Shown one piece after another: positions 1 to 3,380 of a DNA stretch of 6,345 nucleotides. Location of the stretch: NCBI GenBank assembly GCA_003511825.1, contig DOIU01000321.1, positions 1 to 6,345 on the forward strand, read 5' to 3'. The notes beneath the pieces are model-generated. The model was not told the DNA's origin, did not search any database, and worked only from the letters and a program-made list of their open reading frames with translations. This DNA is from Gammaproteobacteria bacterium. Its GTDB lineage: Bacteria; Pseudomonadota; Gammaproteobacteria; Granulosicoccales; Granulosicoccaceae. The position numbers and the translations under genes were made by a program. Every line of letters begins with the position of its first letter. The first letter of the stretch is position 1.

Positions 1-440
1 GCGCGCAACATGGCCATGCCATCACGCCCCGTGACATTGGCGAGTGTTAGCCTGACATCCGGATACAATTCCGAGAACTGCCTTACAGGCTCAGGCAGAA
101 TATACAATATGGTCGATTCACCCGCGGCAATCGTCAATTCGCCTGAGCTCAGTTTTCCACAGTGTGCGTTGAACGTCTCTTGCAGCTGATCAACCCCTTG
201 TACCAGTGGTTGAGCCAGTTTATAGAGAATTTCACCCTCAGCCGTCAGCTTCAGGTAGGGGCCCCGGCGCTCAAACAGCTGAACGTCCATTTCTTCTTCC
301 AAGGCCTTAATTTGCAAAGAAATAGTGGGTTGGCTTGCAAACAGTTTATCAGCGGCTTTCGTCACACTGCCGAGTTTGGCCGTATTGCAAAAAGCACGGA
401 GCTTCTTGATACGGTTTTGCTTATAGTAAGTTCCAGTCAT
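1..440 (-). CDS. LysR-type transcriptional regulator, N-terminal part (3' end outside window)
   Basis: The reading frame opens at an ATG (438-440, read on minus) and runs without a stop to the window edge, giving 146 residues of a protein that normally has about 300. Residues 11-70 form the winged helix-turn-helix of the LysR family. The recognition-helix block ASQPTISLQIKALEEEM lies at 35-51, followed by QLFERRG (54-60) and LTAEGE (65-70). The linker helix spans about 68-92, and the effector-binding domain begins near 100 (GELTIAAGEST). The translation upstream of this ATG soon meets a stop, and a weak purine-rich GGCGGGA sits about 10-16 bases before it, so the start looks sound. LysR proteins are cytoplasmic tetrameric DNA-binding regulators that respond to a small-molecule ligand. 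The gene diverges from the permease at 765, so control of that permease is the natural inference. It lacks close resemblance to CysB in the DNA-binding domain, and the ligand cannot be told because the binding domain is cut off. Confidence 0.95.
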   Translation of the reverse strand, partial: MTGTYYKQNRIKKLRAFCNTAKLGSVTKAADKLFASQPTISLQIKALEEEMDVQLFERRGPYLKLTAEGEILYKLAQPLVQGVDQLQETFNAHCGKLSSGELTIAAGESTILYILPEPVRQFSELYPDVRLTLANVTGRDGMAMLR

Positions 441-476
441 GCAACAGTTCCCGCCTAGAGCATTTACTTATTCAAT

Positions 477-487
477 GGCAAGTTGCC
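477..487. repeat. Short palindrome GGCAA-G-TTGCC in the regulator's leader
   Basis: Arms GGCAA (477-481) and TTGCC (483-487) are perfect inverted repeats around one central base. The element lies between the regulator's putative -10 box and its ATG, in the untranslated leader. GGCAA recurs at 560-564 inside the T-N11-A candidate. This could be an autoregulatory operator half-set, but it is short enough to be chance. Confidence 0.3.
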
Positions 488-503
488 TCTAGTTAACGGG
501 GCG

Positions 504-509
504 ATTATA
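504..509 (-). promoter_or_regulatory. Probable -10 box of the LysR-type regulator
   Basis: Read on the minus strand this is a perfect TATAAT, in the context GGTATATAATCGCC, 64 bases upstream of the regulator's ATG. No good -35 hexamer lies 16-19 bases further upstream (the best choice is a GTTTTA-like match at 527-532), which would fit a weak or activator-dependent promoter. The inferred transcript would start near 497 and have a leader of roughly 55-60 bases. The -10 match is seen directly; promoter function is inferred. Confidence 0.55.
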
Positions 510-551
510 TACCTAATCCGCCAAGCTAAAACAGTGCAAGTGCAAAAATAA

Positions 552-564
552 TTGTGCAAGGCAA
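552..564. promoter_or_regulatory. Candidate LysR-type binding box (T-N11-A)
   Basis: TTGTGCAAGGCAA fits the LysR consensus of T-N11-A inside a dyad: TTG at 552-554 mirrors CAA at 562-564 with 7 bases between. It lies 43-55 bases upstream of the regulator's putative -10 box, about -55 to -67 relative to the inferred start site, the usual place for a LysR recognition site. A related GTGCAA also occurs at 534-539. T-N11-A alone is common by chance, so this is a candidate only. Confidence 0.35.
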
Positions 565-575
565 CACGCTCCGCC

Positions 576-590
576 AAATTCCTCGAATTT
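576..590. repeat. Perfect inverted repeat AAATTC-CTC-GAATTT
   Basis: Six-base arms AAATTC (576-581) and GAATTT (585-590) are separated by CTC. It sits near the middle of the divergent intergenic region, 175-189 bases before the permease start. The symmetry is of the kind bound by a dimeric regulator, and it forms the left part of a denser repeat cluster reaching 617. Its function is inferred only from symmetry and position. Confidence 0.4.
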
Positions 591-617
591 TCGCGTCATT
601 TCGTGCATTTTCGCACG
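587..617. repeat. ATTTTCGC direct repeats plus CGTGC/GCACG inverted repeat
   Basis: ATTTTCGC occurs at 587-594 and again at 607-614, exactly 20 bases apart (about two helical turns). A shorter related ATTTCG lies between them at 598-603. The second copy is also inside an inverted repeat, CGTGC (602-606) and GCACG (613-617). Together with the palindrome at 576-590 this makes about 42 bases of overlapping symmetry in the divergent region. It resembles a multi-site operator. No protein can be assigned. Confidence 0.4.
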
Positions 618-649
618 TAATCGCTACTTAATGCGTTAGTACAAGCTTT

Positions 650-668
650 TACTTCAGCCATACTTCAG
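650..668 (+). repeat. Tandem TACTTCAG direct repeat upstream of permease
   Basis: TACTTCAG occurs at 650-657 and 661-668 with a 3-base gap, a period of 11 bases or about one helical turn. It lies about 100-115 bases before the permease start, where a promoter-proximal activator site could be. Around it are only weak -10-like hexamers (CATACT at 659-664, GATAGT at 668-673), with no convincing -35 partner. The permease promoter is therefore not firmly located. Confidence 0.35.
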
Positions 669-749
669 ATAGTGCTTAGGAGATACGCGAGTCTCGGTTA
701 AACTCAATGCCTTTGCTCGGGTCTTCAACGCAGGACACTCTCAGAGAAT

Positions 750-753
750 GGAG
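750..753 (+). promoter_or_regulatory. Ribosome binding site deciding the permease start
   Basis: GGAG at 750-753 lies 11 bases before the GTG at 765 and 17 before the ATG at 771, so it favours the GTG. A second purine run, GGTGGGA (764-770), abuts the ATG too closely to serve it. The frame has no other ATG, GTG or TTG back to the in-frame TAA at 699-701. The real start is therefore 765 or 771, a difference of two residues. Confidence 0.4.
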
Positions 754-764
754 ATTTACAGTCG

Positions 765-2579
765 GTGGGAATGACCTTGCCAGAACCGCATGCAGCGGGA
801 GTAATGCTGCTCACAGGATTTGCCCTGTTTTTGTTTACACGGGAAAAAATCGCACTCGAGACATCCAGTCTTGCGGTCCTGACACTCTTAGCGATTGGGT
901 TTCAACTGTTCCCTTATGAGACACCTTTTGGGCTGGTCAAGCCATTAGACTTCTTCACCGGCTTCGGGCATCAGGCCCTGGTCGCCGTCAGCGCACTGAT
1001 GGTCGCGGGCCACGGCCTGGTCCGCACGGGCGCCCTGGAGCGGGTTGGGCGGCTGCTTTCCGTCGCCTGGGTGCGCGCACCTAATCTGTCGTTCCTATTG
1101 ACGCTCTTGGTCGCCGCTAGCCTAAGCGCGGTCATCAACAACACCCCCATCGTGGTGCTGCTTTTACCGATACTCGTCAGCGTCTCTCTGCGCTCCGATG
1201 GTGCAGCAGGGAAGATGCTCATGCCGATGGGTTTCGCCACCTTGCTTGGCGGCACCAGCACCACCATTGGTACCTCCACCAACTTGTTAGTCGTCAGCGT
1301 GGCAGCGGATCTCGGCATACGCGAAATTCAGATGTTTGACTTTTTCGTGCCGGCGGCCATCGCAGGCTTGTCAGGCATTTTGTATTTATGGTTGATCGCG
1401 CCGCGCTTGCTCCCTAAGTCCATTGGCATCATTGACGAAAACCAGCCCAAACTGTTTTCCGGTCAACTCCATGTGACCTACCTGAGCTTTGCACACGGAC
1501 GCTCACTCTCGGAGTTGATCGCAAAAACAAGCAACCGGCTGAAAGTGGATTGCATCATCCGTACGCAAGACACACGCATCGTGCCACTGCCTGACGTGAC
1601 CGTGATGGCAGGCGACCGCCTGGTGGTACATGACACCCCACAAAACCTCAAAGAATTCGAAGACGTGCTCGGCACCAGCTTAACCACAAGTGGCAACGGC
1701 GACGACTTCGAAGACCAAGGCCAACAACTGGCGGAAGTCATTGTGAACCGCGAGTCACCCCTGCGCACCCGGTCATTGTCGGAAGTTGGTTTCGCGGAAA
1801 AATACAAGCTGATCATTCTTGCGATCCATCGGGGTGGGCAGCCGATCCAGAACATGCGCGGCAGTATCGCCGATATCCGCTTGCGCGTCGGCGATGTATT
1901 ATTGGTGCAGGGGCAACGCGCGGACGTGTCAGAGCTCAAGCGCAGTGGTTTGTTCCTGGTACTGGACAACACCACCGACTTGCCCCATAGCGCCAAAGCG
2001 CCCGTTGCGCTGGCCATCATGACCGGTATCGTCCTGGTCTCTGCACTCGGGCTGTTTCCGATAGCGCTCAGCGCAGTGGCTGGCGCGCTGATGATGATTC
2101 TCACTCGCTGCCTGGAGTGGCGCGACGTCGGCCGCGCGATCAGCGCGCAGGTGGTGATGGTCATTGTGACCAGTCTCGCCTTGGGCAGTGCACTGCTGCA
2201 GACAGGTGGCAGCGAATTCATCGCCACCGTGTTTGTCAGTCTGACCAGTGACGCGCCACCGTTCGCGGTCGTCAGTGCGCTGATCTTCCTGATGGCTATG
2301 TTAACCAACGTGGTGTCTAATAACGCCGCCGCAGTCATCGGTACACCTGTCGCCATCAGCATTGCCAACGCGCTCGGCCACAACCCTGAGGCATTTGTGC
2401 TCGCGGTGTTGTTCGGCGCAAACCTCAGCTTTGTCACCCCCATGTCTTACCAGACAAACTTACTGGTCATGAGTGCGGGCGGTTATTCGTTCCGCGATTT
2501 CGTGCGGGTCGGCTTACCTTTGGCGATCCTAATGTGGATCATTTATTCGGTCTTGCTAACCGCCATCTACGGACTGTAA
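765..2579 (+). CDS. SLC13/DASS-family anion permease with two RCK_C (TrkA_C) domains
   Basis: This 604-residue inner-membrane transporter has the usual length for the class. The N-terminal membrane half (about 10-215) carries INNTP (124-128) and GGTSTTIGTSTN (162-173). The C-terminal half (about 411-602) carries the matching NVVSNNAA (515-522) and TPMSYQTN (558-565). These paired Asn/Thr/Pro motifs are the hairpin ends that bind Na+ and the anion in the divalent anion:sodium symporter family. Between the halves lie two soluble RCK_C domains, about 229-304 and 320-402. The second is clear (RLRVGDVLLVQG at 372-383); the first lacks the usual opening residues. Family members of this build include the SAC1-type sulfate transporters, so sulfate is a reasonable guess. 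Dicarboxylate or another oxyanion is possible. RCK_C domains probably sense a ligand that gates transport. The start is GTG (765) or ATG (771). The divergent LysR-type gene is the likely regulator. No strong terminator follows; a 5-bp TGACG/CGTCA stem at 2588-2603 is weak. Confidence 0.93.
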   Translation: MGMTLPEPHAAGVMLLTGFALFLFTREKIALETSSLAVLTLLAIGFQLFPYETPFGLVKPLDFFTGFGHQALVAVSALMVAGHGLVRTGALERVGRLLSVAWVRAPNLSFLLTLLVAASLSAVINNTPIVVLLLPILVSVSLRSDGAAGKMLMPMGFATLLGGTSTTIGTSTNLLVVSVAADLGIREIQMFDFFVPAAIAGLSGILYLWLIAPRLLPKSIGIIDENQPKLFSGQLHVTYLSFAHGRSLSELIAKTSNRLKVDCIIRTQDTRIVPLPDVTVMAGDRLVVHDTPQNLKEFEDVLGTSLTTSGNGDDFEDQGQQLAEVIVNRESPLRTRSLSEVGFAEKYKLIILAIHRGGQPIQNMRGSIADIRLRVGDVLLVQGQRADVSELKRSGLFLVLDNTTDLPHSAKAPVALAIMTGIVLVSALGLFPIALSAVAGALMMILTRCLEWRDVGRAISAQVVMVIVTSLALGSALLQTGGSEFIATVFVSLTSDAPPFAVVSALIFLMAMLTNVVSNNAAAVIGTPVAISIANALGHNPEAFVLAVLFGANLSFVTPMSYQTNLLVMSAGGYSFRDFVRVGLPLAILMWIIYSVLLTAIYGL

Positions 2580-2626
2580 GGCGCACCTGACGAGAATCCG
2601 TCACCACCGCTGAGTTTACAGCTGTT

Positions 2627-2657
2627 TTGAATCTGATCGCACAAATGCGTGTATAAT
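2627..2657 (+). promoter_or_regulatory. Sigma-70 promoter of the DUF2959 lipoprotein
   Basis: A perfect TATAAT at 2652-2657 is preceded by TG directly before it and by a TTGAAT (2627-2632, four of six to TTGACA) at a spacing of 19. A GC-rich CCGCGC follows the -10, the type of discriminator often seen at growth-rate-controlled promoters. Transcription would start near 2664, giving a leader of about 25 bases. It shows the lipoprotein need not depend on read-through from the permease gene. Confidence 0.65.
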
Positions 2658-2689
2658 CCGCGCACATCCAACACAGAGGCTTTTGGGCT

Positions 2690-3343
2690 ATGAAATCCTT
2701 CTCCACAGCGCTGATCGTCTGCGCCGCCATGCTGTCGAGTGCATGTTCTACCGTGTATTACGGCACGATGGAAAAAGTCGGTATTCATAAGCGTGACATT
2801 TTGGTTGATCGCGTCGAAGACACGCGAGATTCACAGGAGGAAGCGCAAGAGCAATTCAAGTCCGCACTGGAAAAGTTCGGCTCGGTGGTCAAAATCGAAG
2901 ACTCCAACCTGAAGAGCTACTACGAATCACTCAACGACGAATACGAAAACAGCAAAGAAGCCGCCGAGGAAGTTTCCGATCGTATCAATGCGGTGGAGGA
3001 CGTTGCTGAAGACCTGTTTGACGAATGGTCCGATGAAATTGAAACCTTCAGCAACCCCGAATTCAAACGCAGCAGTAAGGCCCAGCTGCGCGACACGCAA
3101 TCACGCTACAAAACCATGCTAGCCTCTATGCGCAAAGCCGAGAGCAGCATGAAACCCGTGCTCAAAACCTTCCATGACAATGTGTTGTTTCTTAAGCACA
3201 ACCTGAATGCGCAGGCCATCGGCTCGCTCAAGTCTGAGTTCGGCGCCCTGAAGAGCAATATTGATCAGCTCATCAACCGCATGAATCAATCCATCGAACA
3301 GTCGGACGAGTTTATTGCTGAAATGCGCAAGCAGAGCGCCTAG
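2690..3343 (+). CDS. DUF2959-family lipoprotein of unknown function
   Basis: The 217-residue product begins with a short signal peptide (MKSF then a hydrophobic stretch to residue 18) and a lipobox ending SSAC, so Cys19 is the likely lipidated residue. Serine at +2 points to the outer membrane. Right after comes STVYYGTMEKVGIHKRDILV (20-39), continuing into DRVEDTRDSQ, the conserved block by which I recognise the DUF2959 family. The rest is predicted almost wholly helical and probably coiled-coil: about 45-65, 74-115 and 128-215, with a strongly acidic stretch at 92-118 and one tryptophan (113). No catalytic motif is visible, so a structural or envelope-associated role is more likely than an enzyme. 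AGAGG at 2675-2679 is 10 bases before the ATG. It has its own promoter and ends head-on against the RND gene with only 33 bases between stop codons. The -3 lipobox residue is Ser rather than Leu, slightly unusual. Its cellular role is not known to me. Confidence 0.88.
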   Translation: MKSFSTALIVCAAMLSSACSTVYYGTMEKVGIHKRDILVDRVEDTRDSQEEAQEQFKSALEKFGSVVKIEDSNLKSYYESLNDEYENSKEAAEEVSDRINAVEDVAEDLFDEWSDEIETFSNPEFKRSSKAQLRDTQSRYKTMLASMRKAESSMKPVLKTFHDNVLFLKHNLNAQAIGSLKSEFGALKSNIDQLINRMNQSIEQSDEFIAEMRKQSA

Positions 3344-3380
3344 TACTCGATCCTAAATAACTAGGTGATCAGAGTACTAG
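3340..3380. terminator. Long palindrome between convergent genes containing both stop codons
   Basis: Left arm CTAGTACTC (3340-3348) followed by GATC (3349-3352) pairs with GATC (3367-3370), one bulged A (3371), then GAGTACTAG (3372-3380). That is 13 base pairs with one bulge. Inside, CCTA (3352-3355) can alternatively pair with TAGG (3362-3365). The TAG of the lipoprotein gene (3341-3343) and the TAG of the RND gene (3377-3379, read on minus) occupy mirror positions in the arms. The position suggests a shared bidirectional transcription end, but neither side has a run of T after the stem, so it is not a classic intrinsic terminator. It may instead act as an RNA 3'-end stabiliser or a protein-binding site. 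Confidence 0.5.

Larger units (their letters stand above)
441..764. other. Divergent control region between regulator and permease
   Basis: These 324 bases hold no credible gene. The content is AT-richer than the flanks, and the stretch contains the promoter and repeat elements listed separately: a regulator -10 box, a T-N11-A box, two inverted repeats, and direct repeats of two different types. An ATG at 707 opens a 70-codon frame that overlaps the permease start out of frame. It has no ribosome site at proper spacing (AGGAG at 678-682 is 24 bases away) and its product shows no recognisable features, so I do not call it. Confidence 0.6.

Noticed and set aside
162..458. Plus-strand frame of 98 codons opposite the LysR-type gene
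   Set aside because: The minus strand gives a clear LysR helix-turn-helix over the same bases; the plus-strand product has no recognisable features.
707..919. 70-codon frame overlapping the permease start, considered as a leader peptide
   Set aside because: It has no ribosome site at the right spacing and extends 155 bases into the permease in another frame; the product is featureless.
1478..2443. Open frame of 321 codons on the minus strand inside the permease gene
   Set aside because: It is fully antisense to a well-supported transporter, is rich in Ser, Thr and Arg as expected of a mirror frame in GC-rich coding DNA, and shows no family motif or ribosome site.
2588..2603. TGACG/CGTCA stem after the permease gene as a terminator
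   Set aside because: Only five base pairs with a six-base loop and no T-run after it; too weak to call.
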